Below are positions 1-11,781 of a DNA stretch of 64,000 bases, in pieces; the first letter of the stretch is position 1; each line of letters opens with the position of its first letter. The translations under genes were made by a program, and so were the position numbers. The notes beneath the pieces are model-generated. The model saw only the letters and a list, made by a program, of their open reading frames with translations, searched no databases and was not told where the DNA came from. The DNA is from Ramazzottius varieornatus (lineage: Eukaryota > Tardigrada > Eutardigrada > Parachela > Ramazzottiidae), in contig BDGG01000003.1 of the NCBI GenBank assembly GCA_001949185.1, positions 5,133,854 to 5,197,853 of the forward strand. Direction: 5' to 3'.

Positions 1-1
1 T

Positions 2-136
2 GACGCTGGATATCCATCCAAGCGTGAATCAACGGAAGTCATCGGTATCAACTGGCCATTTATCAGTGCGTTTCGAGAGGGAGAAGAGTATCCGATGGTC
101 TACGTGATACCTCTGAGGATATGTTCCACCACTTGA
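2..136 (+). CDS. Possible 3' end of an upstream gene (partial)
   Basis: An open frame runs in from the left edge for 44 codons to a TGA at 134-136. Its composition looks protein-like (INWPF, FREGEEYP, MVYVIP), and it does not resemble the N-terminus of the CARMIL gene that follows. It could be the last exon of a gene to the left, or chance. No family was recognised. Confidence 0.2.
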   Translation, partial: DAGYPSKRESTEVIGINWPFISAFREGEEYPMVYVIPLRICSTT

Positions 137-275
137 TGCCAATTTGTGGTGGTGATGGGTCATGGCTGAGTCAGCTGCGCATGATGGACCTACCTTGAAA
201 AGATTATTGATAATTTACGCCTCAGTCAATACGTTCCAGATTCATTGATCGTCCTTCTGTCTTCACTATATCTTA

Positions 276-3200
276 ATGGCGTTATTGTGCCGCTTTGCAG
301 ATAGCGTCCGGGAAGTGATTGGAAGGAAAGTGAAGATATCCTTGCTGGCTCCTGTTCGATGGGAAAATAAACCAGAGAAATTCGAACAGCGCATTCTGGT
401 TTGTTTCTTGCTCCAAATCAGAAAATTTTTCTCGGTTTTACCTACATGCGTGCTGATTCTTGCTTTGTTTTTCCTAGGCTTTCACCGCATGTCGCTTATT
501 TATCTTGACTGCGAAAGTTCCTAGCAAGGTTAGCGATTTTATTAATAAGGCTTCTGCGACCTGGCAGAAGAAACAGCTCACCGTCAGAAATTCCTCCTCG
601 ACCATAGAAAAGAGGATTAGCTTTCATTGAAGTCGTGTTCATTTTAACAATAGGTGTCTTTGTTGAGGAAGCAAGAAAAAGTTATGAGTGAAAGTCTTTG
701 TTTTGTAGATTGACTTCACCTTCAACTATTTGGATTTGGAGGTGATCGAAAGCAAGAAACCCAACCAGGCAAGTTTCTCGCCCTTCTCGAAATTGGTCCA
801 TCACGATACACTCTCGACGATTAGTATGATTCTCGTACTGAGCTATCGTATTCTTTTCTACAGTTCTTTCTCACGGTCGATGGCAAGATCCAGAAATTTT
901 ATACGGCTGGTTCGAGCAGTGAGCGAGTGGACCAAATGATCATGCAGCTCGTCACGGCTATTCGCTCAATTTTCCCCACCGCACCTTTCGAGTAAGTGAA
1001 TTTATTCCAGGAAACGAGAACAATATTTCGAGCCTGTTCCGAGAGTAACAACAATGCTCGGCAAATATTTAGATAAGGTTGTATTTGCAAGTGGCGTATG
1101 TTTTCAGTCTAGTTGGCCGGATCGTGCGCCACTCGAAAAATTTTCGAACCGGACGAGTTCGACTGTTTTCCCAAGTGGCGCACCTCTTCACTGATGTTCA
1201 CTGAAAGCATGCGTCACTTGAAAAAACGATCTTGCCGAGTTTACTTTCCAAATCATTTCATGGTTCGTGATGGCTTCGACGACCCATCGTTAAGTTACGG
1301 CGATGATTTTTTTTGACGCTATAATTAGCATATCCGCCTGATCGATCAACCCAGTAATTTTTCCACCTGCGCGTTCCTTCCGTGTTTACATCTGAACTAA
1401 TTCCTTTTTTTCCCATCTAGGAGGATCGTGCGTAAGGTGGATTTCCTCCCTCCGGAAAGGCTCTCCGACTTGCTTCTGGACGACGTGGAAGAACGGGACT
1501 GCGGGCCTTGCGGTGGATATTCGCGCATGTACGCCTGCATGTGCGATTACCACTGTTTGCCCTACAGGGAAGAGGTAGCTTGGGACGTGGACACCATCTA
1601 TCATGCCCACAATACTCGCGAGTTTTGCCTGCAAGACTTTGATCACCTGGAACCACGGTAAGTGACGCTTGGCTGTGTCCTAGTTTCACAAAAGGATGGT
1701 TTAGTCAATGTGTCTTCTTGCTTGTTTGCACAGCGATTTGATTCCCATCATTTCGGCACTGGAGCATAACACTTGGTTCACTCGTCTAAAAGCAAGCAAC
1801 ATCAAGCTGGTAAGCCCTAACTTGTTATCGTCTGGATGATGTCAGTTGACGCTTGATCGATTTTCCCCTTGATCCTTCCTTGTCATGTGAATATCGGAAC
1901 TAATTTACTACCCATTTTTCAGCCACCTGCATACACATAGTTTCGCACTTGGTACGGTTGACGGTATGCAGGTGGCTGCGGTGTGTCGTATACCCTATGG
2001 GCGGTTGTAATAGAAACCAGATTGGGCTTACTGTCTGTTCAATGTTGGACCACTTCGGTTTCTATTTCAAAGTGTCGTTCAGGCTGATATTACATGGGGG
2101 TGTTTGTCTTTTCATGTAGCTACCGGAGGCGGCGGAGCAGATTATCAGGGTAATGAAGAAGTCCACGAGTATCGAAGAGCTGTGCCTGGACAATATTGGC
2201 ATGAAAGGGTGGGTCAAATTAGCTGGCCGTTCATTCCATTGAGTTTCCCCCACCGGTCTCCTCCTCCTCCTTCGCTTTGAAATTTCCTAACTCGCTACCA
2301 CATCCGTTTATCATTTTTCTTTCTCTCCAGGGATTTTGTCCACAGACTCTCCATGGCGCTTATATCCAACAGCAGCACAGCCGTACACACCCTCAATTTT
2401 TCCAGCAATTTTATCGAAGACAAAGGTACCAAGTCAGAAACTCGGAACATGGATGACCAGCAATTCGCATAAGAATTATTAATAGAACGCAGGCAAAGGA
2501 TTTTACCCAGATCGTTTTTTCGAGTGGCACATACTCGCTGGTTATTAGCTGCAAGGGTGCGCCACTTGGGAAAACGACCTGGTCGTGTTTGTTTTCCAAG
2601 TGGCGCTCCTTTTCTTTGTTTTTTTGGCCAAGAGAATGCACCATTGGGGACACGATCTAGGTGAAATAATCTGCCCAATGCCTTCGGTTGGGGTTCAGGA
2701 ATAAGTCTGTGTTTGTACAGTATTTCCTGCTTGTACAAACTGTCCACATGTGTTCCGCACCGCTAATTCTAGCTTGCACCGTTTCAGTGTTGCTTACAAA
2801 TAACTCCGCTTTCTAGGTTCTGCTACCGGTGCACCTTCCGGCTTGTGTGGATTTCTAGCTAAAGCGGCTCCCGTAAACACCGCAGGTCACTTTCTCATTT
2901 TCTTCGGATCTTGTGGGTCTTTGGTGTTTTCTCGCACTTGATTCTTGCATGTTTTGCTTGTCCGTCTGATTTTCTTGTGGTGGTACGAATGCTACTATTG
3001 TATGTTTCGCGCTTGTGTGCCCGTGTATTTTGTTTATTCAATAGAGCGAACAGTGAACAGTGATACCGAAGACTAATGTTACACCACAGAAAGAAGCTCA
3101 AGTGAGTGTTTTTGTAGGTGCGAATCACTTGAGCGGACCCATTTGCAAAGCGACGAAAGGCCTGCATGGGCTGCATCTGTCGCGGACACTGCTAAGCAGC

Positions 3201-6200
3201 AAAGGCGTCAATGCCGTGGCCCACGCCCTGACACTGAATAAATTTATGGCCACTACCCTCAAAACACTCAACTTGGCGGAAAACTCTTTACGTGATGACA
3301 TTTCGGTTGGTGGACAACAATCAATTCTTATGGGAATTTTACCTTAATGAGTACAGATACAGTAAATGCCTAGACTGGTATCTCAAGTGGCGCACGCTCT
3401 CGTTGTCTTTGGCTAAGAGCGTGCGCCACGTGATGAGCGCCGGATAATTCGGTTTTCTACGTCCCAAATTTTTTCAATATGAAATTTTCTTTGATTTTGT
3501 TCGATGGTGAGAGTATCCTGCGGGTAGTAAAAAAACGGTGAAATTTGACTTTGTAATTTTTCTGAGTGGAAATTTCATTTGCGAAATATTTTTGACTGGA
3601 GTTTCTCTGAGAAAAAGATCGTTTTGTAAATTGATATTTTTCACGCCTGGTCAACATGTCACATTGCCTTCTCTAACTACCATTTTAATTCATCATATTC
3701 TCTGTCTTGTAGCATTTACTGCGATTTTTGGGGCAGCCAAACACGGTGACCCATTTGGATTTGTCAGGGACCGAGTGCAATCTCGACAACGTATGTAACG
3801 AGCTGCTGAGTGACGGTTGGGGAAAATGACGTTAGAAATCTTAGTGTAAATGTTCATGTTGTTATTGCAGCTATTTCTGTCGCTGTCGACCGGCTGTCAT
3901 TCACATCTGTCACATTTGAACGTCTCACGAAATGCCTTTGCCGCCCGCAAAAAGGACAATTCACCGGCTGCCACTCAACCGCTCAAACAGTTTTTTACCT
4001 CGGCCAAATCCTTAAAGGCGGTCGACCTCTCGGCCACAAGACTTGCCAGCGACACACTAAAGTATGAACAAGTCTTCCTTGTTTTCATTTACTCAACCAT
4101 ATCTTTCGAGAATGAGTTTTTTGTCACGAAGTGGCAAAAAACTGGTGAACATCGCACACCTGCGCACTGGCAGCGTTTTCAGTTATCCCGCGTCATGGTA
4201 TGCAGGTGGGTGAAACATGGCTAGACCGAGTTTTCATGTACCCGCATACCGTTCGCCGGGTAGTTGTTGCGTATTACGTTATTCAGGTGCGTGATGGCCA
4301 GGCCAGGCTCTTTGCTGGCTTGCTATTCACCTTCGATGGACTCTAAAGAGGCTCTTTCTTTCTTTCTCTCTTCCCCAACGTATTCTGCGATTGCTGATCA
4401 GTCTGTTCTTTCTTAGGTCGCTGCTGTTGGGTTTCGCCAGCAATCCTCACCTGTCCGACGTTAAGCTCAACCTCAGCTGCAACGACTTCCGGTCGAACCA
4501 AGCCACGCAGATAATGGAAACCTGTCTTCCTGACATACCCTGCATTTCTTCGCTTGACTTGAGCGACAGCAGTAGGTTTCGCTTTTCTCTTTGATGAGCG
4601 GCCTTCGACGCGGAACTTTGGCGGGTTGACTGACTTCCGTTTTACTGTTGTAGACCTCGATCATGAGTTTTCCGTCGCAGTGCTGGCCATTGCGAGAAAC
4701 TCGTACCTCCGAGAACTGAGCTTGGCACGCAACTTTCAAGGCATCAAACCCAAGTAAGTCCGAACGGCGTCGGGTAACATGAAATACTGTTCACTTATAC
4801 TGACCATCGGCAGGAACTTGCCACAACTTTTGAATGCCTTGGTCCACCTCATACACGACGAAGATTCGGTAAGTGCACTTGAAGGCTCCTTAGCTCAGTG
4901 ATGCTAGCTTCGTGATTAACGAGTCTTTTCGTCGCTTTCCAGAAACTGCAGCATCTTTCGCTAGCGGATTGCAGACTGAGAAACGGCACCGGCCTGGTGC
5001 TCAGCGCACTCGGTAGCAACCAGTACTTGAAGTCCATCGACATAAGGTGAGGCGAAAATGATTGAGTGAATTTTTCCGCATCAATGGAATTGGGGGGAAA
5101 GTATTCGAAGTATGGTGTTGCTTTTCAGCGGAAACCAAATTGCCGATAGCGGAGCGAGGATCCTTGCCAAAGCTCTGCAAGTCAACGCAAAGCTGAGCAC
5201 GATCGCTTTGGACAATAACGGCATCACCCATGCCGGCTACCAAGACATCGCTTTCGCCATGGAGAAGAACCATTCAGTCCGCCACATTCCGTATCCGGTC
5301 TTTGATGCGGCCACTTCCATGAAACTGGTACCCGACCGCTTCGCCACCGTCTTTCACGAGGTGAGGCCTTTTTTCCTGGTGCCGTCTTCCAGTGTCCATG
5401 TTGTCATGCCGTAGATTGAGAAATTGCTGTGGAGAAACCAAGAGCCGCAGACCAAGTCCAACGAGCGCATTGTTCGATTGAAGCAGGGCGTGGTGTTCTC
5501 CAACTCTCAGCAGATGGTGGACCAGCTGATCTGCCAAGTGCAAGATAGTATCGACACCTTACAAAGGTGTCCCGCTGTCGACCAACTGGACACTTCCGGT
5601 CTGGAGCACGAAGGCGCCGAGTTGATCGCCGACGCCAACCACTACAAGCAGGCAAGAATGAAGGCGACGTTGGTAAACAGATGCCCAGAAATCGTTATTT
5701 CAAGCGGCGCACGCTCTCCTGTTTGTCTGCTGAAAGCGTGCGCCACTTGGCAGAACGATCTCACGATTCGACAGGATTATTTTTCCAAGTGGCGCACGTT
5801 TGCGGTTTTATTGGCGGGGAGTGTGCGCCACTTGGGAGAATAACCTGGTACAAGTCCTTTACCGAGAGGCGGATTACTGACACCGTCTCGTCTGTCACCT
5901 ATTTCGCTCATATAATGTCTTCGTTTCGTAGTTTCTCTATACGTTGCACGAAGCGACGAACCAAAGTTCCCAGTACACGGATGCCGTGGAGAACCTCCTG
6001 ATGTACTTCGTCACGCAGCTAAACCAGAGCGTCGACATGCAGCTGAAAGAGGCAGTCGACAATCTGTGTGCCAAAGCCGAGCAAATCTACCCACAAATAT
6101 TCCAGAAGAAGAAGGTGAGCGGGTTTTATCAATAGTTTAGCCATTGAGTTTCGTAGACTTGGCTTTATTGGTTTCGTTGTTGTGGCAGAGCTTTCGAGGA

Positions 6201-8444
6201 GATCTGGTGGCGTCGGCCCGAATTCCTCAGGACTTCCTGATACAACTTGTGATACGACAGCTTGGTGATGACGTGGAGGCCAAGATGAGGTATGTTGAAA
6301 TTCGGCAAAAGTAATACCCGTCTTGATGATGTGTCTTACTTTGCAGTGAGGTGATGCTGAGTGCCGGAAGTCGTCTTTCAGACAGGGTGTTAGAGGATAT
6401 CATCAAAAGCATGTCCAGGTGCCAGAACCTCCTGAACAACGCCATTAAACTGAACTCGGAATGGTACAATTCCAAGGGGACGAAGAGCAAGAAGGACGCT
6501 GTCAACGGCTTCTCGGAGAAACATGTCGAGGTGTGTAGACACCTTTCTTTTTAACCAGTCTTCTCTGGATCAAGCTAGTACTTTTTTCCCCCAGAACGGC
6601 CACCATCGGTCGGCTTTCTTCTCTCGCAAGATCAATCTCCGTCCACAGAGCATTGCCGGCAACGACGCTGATCTGCAGGCCATCGAAGAAGCTCTTCGCA
6701 TCGACCACATTCGCGAGGCGCCTCCTTCACCCACCGAGATACCTCAAGAAGAGCCAAAGAACCTCCACAAGCTGGAGCACATCAACAAGAACCGTCCAAA
6801 GCCCAAACGCAACAATCCGGCCACCAAGTTTCCCTCCGCCAACACTGCCCTTTCAGACGATCCCTCCGCCATCGTCGATGATGGTCTTGGCCACTTCTTC
6901 TCGTCCACAGAACGAGCCCTCACTTCCGCCAACCGACTTTCCTGGACTAAATCAGCCGAAGCAGCGGCCATGCAGCTTCCAGTCTTTGTCGCCAGTCCTT
7001 CCACAACTCGAAAGAATCACACGGTAAAATCAAAGTAAAACAAGAAGGCCACAAGAGCGTTTTTCGAAGTGGCGCATGCTTGTAGCCTACCGCTGCGGAA
7101 AAGTGCGCCACCCACAAGACCGCGATCGTAACTCGCGCACGCTGTCAGCCAATTGCAATGAAAGCGTGCGCTACTTGACAATGCAACTAAGTTGATCTGA
7201 TTGACTCCCCAAGTGTCACACATTTACAGTGTTATTAGCTGTAAGCGCGCGCCAATTGAGATTAAGATCTTGTACGTTTCATCATGACCTCCCAAATGAA
7301 ACTAGATATCTTATAGGTGCCGGAAGAAGTTACAGTTAGAAGGTACTTCGAAGCCGTCCACGAGGAGCCCGACTCGGTTGATACCCCGACGGCCAGTAAG
7401 CCTCCGCCTGCTGGCTCAGACAGAGGCCTGTCGGCGAGTATGCTGGCTGAGATCAAAGCCAAACAGGAAGCAAGAGCTTCGGGTATTTTTAACTTGAACG
7501 TTGGCAACTTGAGCAACGGAGATCATAACAGTAGAAGCCGCAGTTCACCACCACCGGTTACCCCGAAACCGAAAGCCCGAGCTGGAAGCGGACGGAAGTC
7601 GTCTGGTTCCCGGTTACTCAGCTGCGTTTCCGGAGGTAGGAAGGCTTGGAAAAATATTCGATGAAACTACTTGAGTAACCGGAAGTAATATTCTCAGATG
7701 AGCCCGACCACACAAACCATGCTTCGCCGCCGTCGCCGACAGCCGGTACTCCCTTGTCGAATACTCCTGATAGCTGTGACAACCTCGATGCCAACAGCAT
7801 TGGTTCAGACTCTGGGGTGGCGAACGACCACGGTTCGCACAAGTCAGTTCGCGCACTGGTATCCAGTCTGGAAACGGGAACTGGTGAGGATGTGGACATG
7901 ATGCGGAAAGGCGCTTCCCTGCCTCGAAATCTTCTCTCCGGTGAGTACAGCGTTCACCTGACCATTCACAACCTCGGCAAACAAAACCGACAAATCCCTT
8001 CTTCCAAGAGGCGCACGCTTTCAGCTATTCATAGTGAAAATCTGCCCCACTTCGGAAAAGAATAAAACATAACAAGTTTAGTCTTCTAGGTGGCGCACGC
8101 TTTCAACCAGTTACACCGGAAATGTGCGCCACTTTCGAAAAACATTTATCGAGTGTTTATCGAGCTCCGTACAGTATTTTCGATTCGTTGATTAATCTGG
8201 TGATATTTTAGGTCATGTGATGCGGTCGAAGTCCCTCCGGTCTCCTGACACGCCCATCGCACCAGAGCTGACGACTTCCCTCACAATTCCTTCCAAACAT
8301 TCTTCTCCTGCCACACCCGAGCAACCTTCTCGAGGTCTCAGAATCAAAGACCGTGTGAAAAGTCTTTTCCATGACGGTTCGAACAAGGAAATGAAAGCTT
8401 CACCGACGGCAGCTGATAGCAAAGCCAAAGTAGTTGATTTCTAA
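276..8444 (+). CDS. CARMIL: CARMIL: capping protein, Arp2/3 and myosin-I linker
   Basis: CARMILs bind actin capping protein and weaken its hold on barbed ends at the leading edge. Exons: 276-398, 478-528, 709-768, 864-991, 1421-1657, 1734-1809, 2120-2208, 2331-2425, 3118-3305, 3713-3790, 3871-4061, 4417-4571, 4654-4753, 4814-4868, 4943-5046, 5129-5360, 5415-5672, 5932-6114, 6189-6289, 6347-6530, 6595-7023, 7317-7635, 7698-7940, 8212-8444. Phases agree throughout and give about 1303 residues, close to human CARMIL1 (about 1370). Order: PH-like domain (VIGRKVKI near the N-terminus), the family signature [15 protein letters not shown] then [12 protein letters not shown], about 16 leucine-rich repeats ([30 protein letters not shown]), a helical dimerisation region, a capping-protein-interaction motif near residue 956, and a Ser/Pro/basic tail. 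The start at ATG276 is the least certain point: an AG at 299-300 could join an upstream exon instead. Introns carry many hairpin repeats. Confidence 0.95.
769..863 (+). other. GC-AG intron in CARMIL
   Basis: The exon ends CAG at 768 and is followed by GCAAGT rather than GTAAGT. The acceptor is TTTTCTACAG at 854-863. The GC donor with an otherwise perfect consensus is the usual minor class of U2 intron. Both flanking exons match CARMIL, so the junction is supported. Confidence 0.85.
1087..1220 (+). repeat. HP1 hairpin doublet in CARMIL intron
   Basis: Type description of family HP1. Each unit is about 50 bp with near-perfect arms AAGTGGCGCACGCTTTCAG and CTGAAAGCGTGCGCCACTT around a short loop (often TGTTATTGG). 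Units often come in pairs joined by a 30-40 bp linker resembling GAAAACGATCTTGCCGAG. Here the units are 1087-1136 and 1172-1220, and the second is followed by the linker motif AACGATCTTGCCGAG. Confidence 0.9.
1920..1978 (+). repeat. HP2 hairpin in CARMIL intron
   Basis: The left arm CAGCCACCTGCATAC pairs with the right arm GTATGCAGGTGGCTG across a loop of about 29 bp. It is the best-preserved member of a second hairpin family whose arms centre on CACCTGCATAC. Confidence 0.85.
2521..2649 (+). repeat. HP1 hairpin doublet in CARMIL intron
   Basis: Units 2521-2570 and about 2598-2649 are separated by a linker containing AAAACGACCTGGTCGTG. The second unit is degraded (TGGCGCTCC / TGCACCATTGG). 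Confidence 0.8.
3383..3432 (+). repeat. HP1 single hairpin in CARMIL intron
   Basis: The arms CAAGTGGCGCACGCTCT and AGAGCGTGCGCCACGTG form a nearly perfect stem. No partner unit or linker is visible downstream. Confidence 0.85.
4155..4213 (+). repeat. HP2 hairpin (degraded) in CARMIL intron
   Basis: CACACCTGCGCAC opens the unit and GGTATGCAGGTGGG closes it. A second ATGTACCCGCATACC stretch follows within 50 bp, so this may be a doublet. Confidence 0.65.
5700..5835 (+). repeat. HP1 hairpin doublet in CARMIL intron
   Basis: Two good units (5700-5750 and 5786-5835) fill much of intron 5673-5931. The linker carries AGAACGATCTCACGA. Confidence 0.9.
6772..6819 (+). other. CPI (capping-protein interaction) motif of CARMIL
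   Basis: The codons read [16 protein letters not shown]. The family consensus is LxHxTxxRPKx6P. Leu, His and the Arg-Pro-Lys core are kept, Thr is replaced by Asn, and the final Pro is one residue early. It sits in exon 6595-7023, downstream of the leucine-rich and helical parts, as in vertebrate CARMILs. Confidence 0.85.
7065..7260 (+). repeat. HP1 hairpin triplet in CARMIL intron
   Basis: Three units (about 7065-7113, 7132-7180, 7207-7260) occupy most of intron 7024-7316. The third is eroded (CAAGTGTCACAC / GCGCGCCAATTG). This is one of three places with three units. Confidence 0.8.
8004..8136 (+). repeat. HP1 hairpin doublet in last CARMIL intron
   Basis: Units 8004-8054 and 8087-8136. 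The second keeps the full GGTGGCGCACGCTTTCA / AATGTGCGCCACTTT arms. Confidence 0.8.
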
Positions 8445-9039
8445 CTGCACAGTTTCAGTCCGCAGATTTTTTAGCGAAGTTAGCTCGACACTTGATATCG
8501 TTCTGGCATGCTCCGTAGTTCGCTCGGTCCTGTTCTTTTTTACTTTTATATTTTTAAAGAGGACAGAAATTTACTTGTGGTAATTTTTACATAGCTTTCC
8601 TACACCTTTGCCAAATTTTAGATTCACGCAGTACAGCTTGAAATTTACCTTCCACGTATAAATTGAATCATATTCCGAATATATTTGGATTTCGGCAAAC
8701 AAACTCGGTCGATCGTTTGCCTAAGTGACGCACGTTTTCAGTGATATCGGCTGGTGACGTGCGCCACTTGGATTAACGATCTGGTCGAGTTTGTTTGCCA
8801 AGGTTCCATTTTACGTCTCATTCCGGGGCCGTAAACAGGTATGGTTTATCGTCAGACGAGGAAAATCACACATGAGAGAGAACAAAAAATATAGAATTGA
8901 ACCATTTACACACATAAGTTAGAAGCTTAAAAGCGCGAAAGAAGTGAAAGATCTTTCCATCATGGGTGAAAAGAAATAAATGTCAAAATTAAATCACATA
9001 TTTCTGTAATGAAGGAAATCAACGATGAAAAACTTGAAA
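8445..9039. other. Convergent intergenic region, CARMIL to USP12/46
   Basis: This 595-bp stretch lies between two stop codons of convergent genes and should hold both 3' UTRs. No open frame of note is seen. It is AT-rich with one HP1 hairpin. A candidate poly(A) signal for CARMIL was not pinned down. Confidence 0.7.
8721..8771 (+). repeat. HP1 hairpin in CARMIL / USP12/46 intergenic space
   Basis: CTAAGTGACGCACGTTTTCAG pairs with the right arm GACGTGCGCCACTTGG, and the linker TTAACGATCTGGTCGAG follows. This is one of the few HP1 copies just outside a transcription unit. Confidence 0.85.
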
Positions 9040-10749
9040 CTATTCTCTAGTTTGATAAAACAGAATATAGCCAGTCTCTGAGTTCTTTTGGAGGTCGGAA
9101 GTCAGACCGTAAAAGTCTTCCACGGCCGACGGTTCAATTCTTTCCACGACATCATCGTCGAACAACAACCAGACATTATTGGAAGTCTTGACAATACTGA
9201 TGTAATGCCCTCTGTTGGGTCCACTTCCACAATGGACCACCACGGCCACCAAATCGTACAGCTTCTCTGGGTTCAAACAGTCATTGGAAGTGTTGAAAAG
9301 CCTCAGTTCCAACGGGAAGACTACTCGGTAGGACAGTTTAGTGTAGCGACTCAACTGGTCGACATATTTGAACCTCTTGAGGTGTATGGCAAGTATCTTA
9401 GGAAGCTTCTTCAAGCGCATACACTTGGTGGCTTCCTGTTTGGCACAACATGTCTCGCAGAAGTACTTCTGTTCACTTGATAGCGTCTCTGTGCTACTAA
9501 AACCTCGTAAACACGCTGATAAAGAGGTATGTTGATCAATGTCGACGGACAGGTCGAGAAAGTCCTCGTCTTTACTGCTGACGGTCTCGCAGTTTAGACA
9601 CTTGGTTTCGTTGGTTAACGTGCCTTGAAAGATTTCATGGATCCAGGTCAGGTCGACCTTCTCACCGTTGGAGTTGAGTCCGCCGTTGCGGAACTCTACG
9701 GCTGGAAGGGGCTTGGATGGCGCTGAAGTACCGTTGGGCGAATTCAGACCGGCTTTTTCCGCTTGAAGAGTATCACCTACAAGGTCCAATAATAACATAA
9801 TCAGTAAAACATCCTAAAAGATTGAGAAAGTGAGATCATGTGAATAAAACATTAATACGTTGGAACCCTTCACACACCTGCATACCGCAAACGGCACTGT
9901 TAGACGTACTATCGTGTACGCAGGTCTGGGCAGTGAGCTCACTTTCCCGCACCTGCATACCCAAACTTATTGTCCGATGTACTGCTGACGTGCGATGTAC
10001 TGCTACAATGTACGTGCGATGTACTGTCCGATGTACAGTACTGCTACGCAGGAGTGCGTAAGTGAATACAATACGCACACCTGCTAACAGGCGACCCATG
10101 GTTTCTATGCGGGTTAGAGTATGCAGGTGGCCGGAAAGCTGGCACATTCTGTTCACAACGTACCGATGTAATTTAGGAGGTAGTTTAGAAATTCATGAGC
10201 GTCTTGCTGCATGAAATTATCGAAAGCTTCGTTCTCTTTGCGTAGTCGAGCGATGAATTTCTTTGGTGCGATAGTGCCCAGTTTCTTCTTCTGGCTGACG
10301 ATGTTGAAGAACAGGTCGGACAAGCAACTCAGGAGGTTCTCTTTCGCTCTTTTATTCTCCACTCTGTACTGCAGGACTCTTTCGCGGAAGGGCCGACAGA
10401 AGTACAGAGCTTGCAGAACTGAGTTGCAGTAGCAGGTATTGCCGAAGTTAACCTGCAGAGAGAAGAAAAGTCACTTAACCCACTTTGAATCAATCCACAG
10501 TCCGATGAACGAAACTATCGTGCCCTCCCCAAACACGCCCATGACGTCACAGCGGAGCCATGCAATATAACGTAGGCAAGCAGGCACCACACATGTAAAC
10601 CAAGACGTCACTGCGTGAGTGAAGCTAGGACTTTATATTCCACTCACCAGACCGTAATAACGTTCATTGGCGGAGATGGGTTCTGCTCCCAGCTCTTTCT
10701 CCAGCTGCGAAGCGTTGTTGCCCATCCCCAGCTTCTTGAGCCTGAACAT
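9040..10749 (-). CDS. USP46: USP12/USP46-type ubiquitin carboxyl-terminal hydrolase
   Basis: Cysteine protease that removes ubiquitin; vertebrate USP12 and USP46 act with WDR48 and WDR20. Exons on the minus strand: 10749-10648, 10452-10164, 9776-9040, phases consistent, 375 residues against 366 in human USP46. The catalytic Cys (about residue 41) is in [20 protein letters not shown], the His (about 321) in NRGHYISIV, and the Asp in LLFDDDVVE. Zinc-ribbon pairs KCLNC and FCETCC are present, as are [13 protein letters not shown] and [19 protein letters not shown]. The N-terminus ([13 protein letters not shown]) matches the family, which supports ATG10749; a second Met eight codons later is possible. 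USP12 and USP46 are hard to separate, so the symbol means the pair. Two introns, the larger with HP2 hairpins. Confidence 0.95.
9871..10135 (-). repeat. HP2 hairpins and short tandem repeat in USP12/46 intron
   Basis: The intron 9777-10163 contains CACACCTGCATACC (about 9871), CGCACCTGCATACCC (about 9950), CACACCTGCTAACAG (about 10077) and GTATGCAGGTGGCC (about 10120). That is at least two HP2 units with inverted arms. Between them, at about 9965-10050, the motif GTCCGATGTACTG / GTGCGATGTACTG recurs four to five times. Confidence 0.75.
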
Positions 10750-11781
10750 TAACCCCTTGGAAGCTATTTTGACGGCCTGGAGAAAATACGGAATGACAAA
10801 AGACCAAGGACGAAGCTCTAGCTGCGCTGCGACGAAATATTCACTGGTCAGATTTCAAATGCTCTTTTGAATCATGTCAGTCAAGACTTTCGGGACATTA
10901 CGGAGCCATAAACGTAACAGCTGCAACTGGGTGAAATTCTAAATCGATATCGAAGAGGAGGATTAAACAAGTGGAGCAGAAGGCATCACCATTCACCACA
11001 GGTGGGAATCAAGCTGGCCAGGCCTCAACAAACATCCGTAAAGAACATACAGCCGGAAGGAGGCGATTGCCCGTAATCACAAAGTAGAGCGGGCATGTTG
11101 CGGTGGGATCGCGGAAGGAGAAATCGATATGACAACTTCGCGACAAGGGAAACAAAATCGTCCATAATCCATTCCTTTCTTCTGCTTGTCTTATCGCTTT
11201 TGAATGAAAGAAAAGTTATGACCTCATCCGTCATCATGATTCATGATGCCGGATTTCAATTTTCAAGGCAAACTTTCTAATTGTTACCCGCCCGTGAACT
11301 ATTCAGCCTCTCCGCGCCGGGCCCCTGCGGCTTCGAGCAACGATGAAGGTGACCTTCTGTCCTTTGGGGGGAATTCTCAACGTTACCGCAGCAGTGTAGG
11401 CGTCATCGTGTTACCTATCCGCATGTATTAAGCAAGTACTATTGCACATGAAACCGTTGATCTCATGCGCAAGTTGGGAAGTTTTCCAACCGCTGCTTGA
11501 AAGGGCTCTGTTTGCTGTTGCGTTGTTCCATTGATCAGCAGATTGGACAGAATGGATGTTGCTGTTTCTCGACCAGCTGACAGTGATTCACTCAGTGATA
11601 GCATCGACGCATCGGCCCATTCATTTCTGGTTGGCAGTCCCATTTTGTGACTTGAAGTGTTTCAAGTTGTTCGGAGGATGCAACTTTGAAGGTAGGATCC
11701 GGCTATTTCTACAGAATAAGGAGTGAACGTTAGTAGAGAAATCCTGAAGATTCGTCGGACGGAAGATCTACCGAAGGCACA
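10750..11781. other. Divergent intergenic region, USP12/46 to MROH1
   Basis: About 1 kb separates the two start codons and presumably holds both promoters and 5' UTRs. Short frames exist (for example 11243-11431 +) but none resembles a known protein. No hairpin repeat of either family was seen here, unlike the introns on both sides. Confidence 0.6.

Noticed and set aside
162-255. ATG162 as the CARMIL start in a separate first exon
   Set aside because: No donor of the phase needed to join the exon at 301 was found. The frame from ATG276 is continuous with the PH-domain start.
9088-9480. 130-codon + frame
   Set aside because: It lies wholly antisense to the last USP12/46 exon, which matches the family residue by residue.
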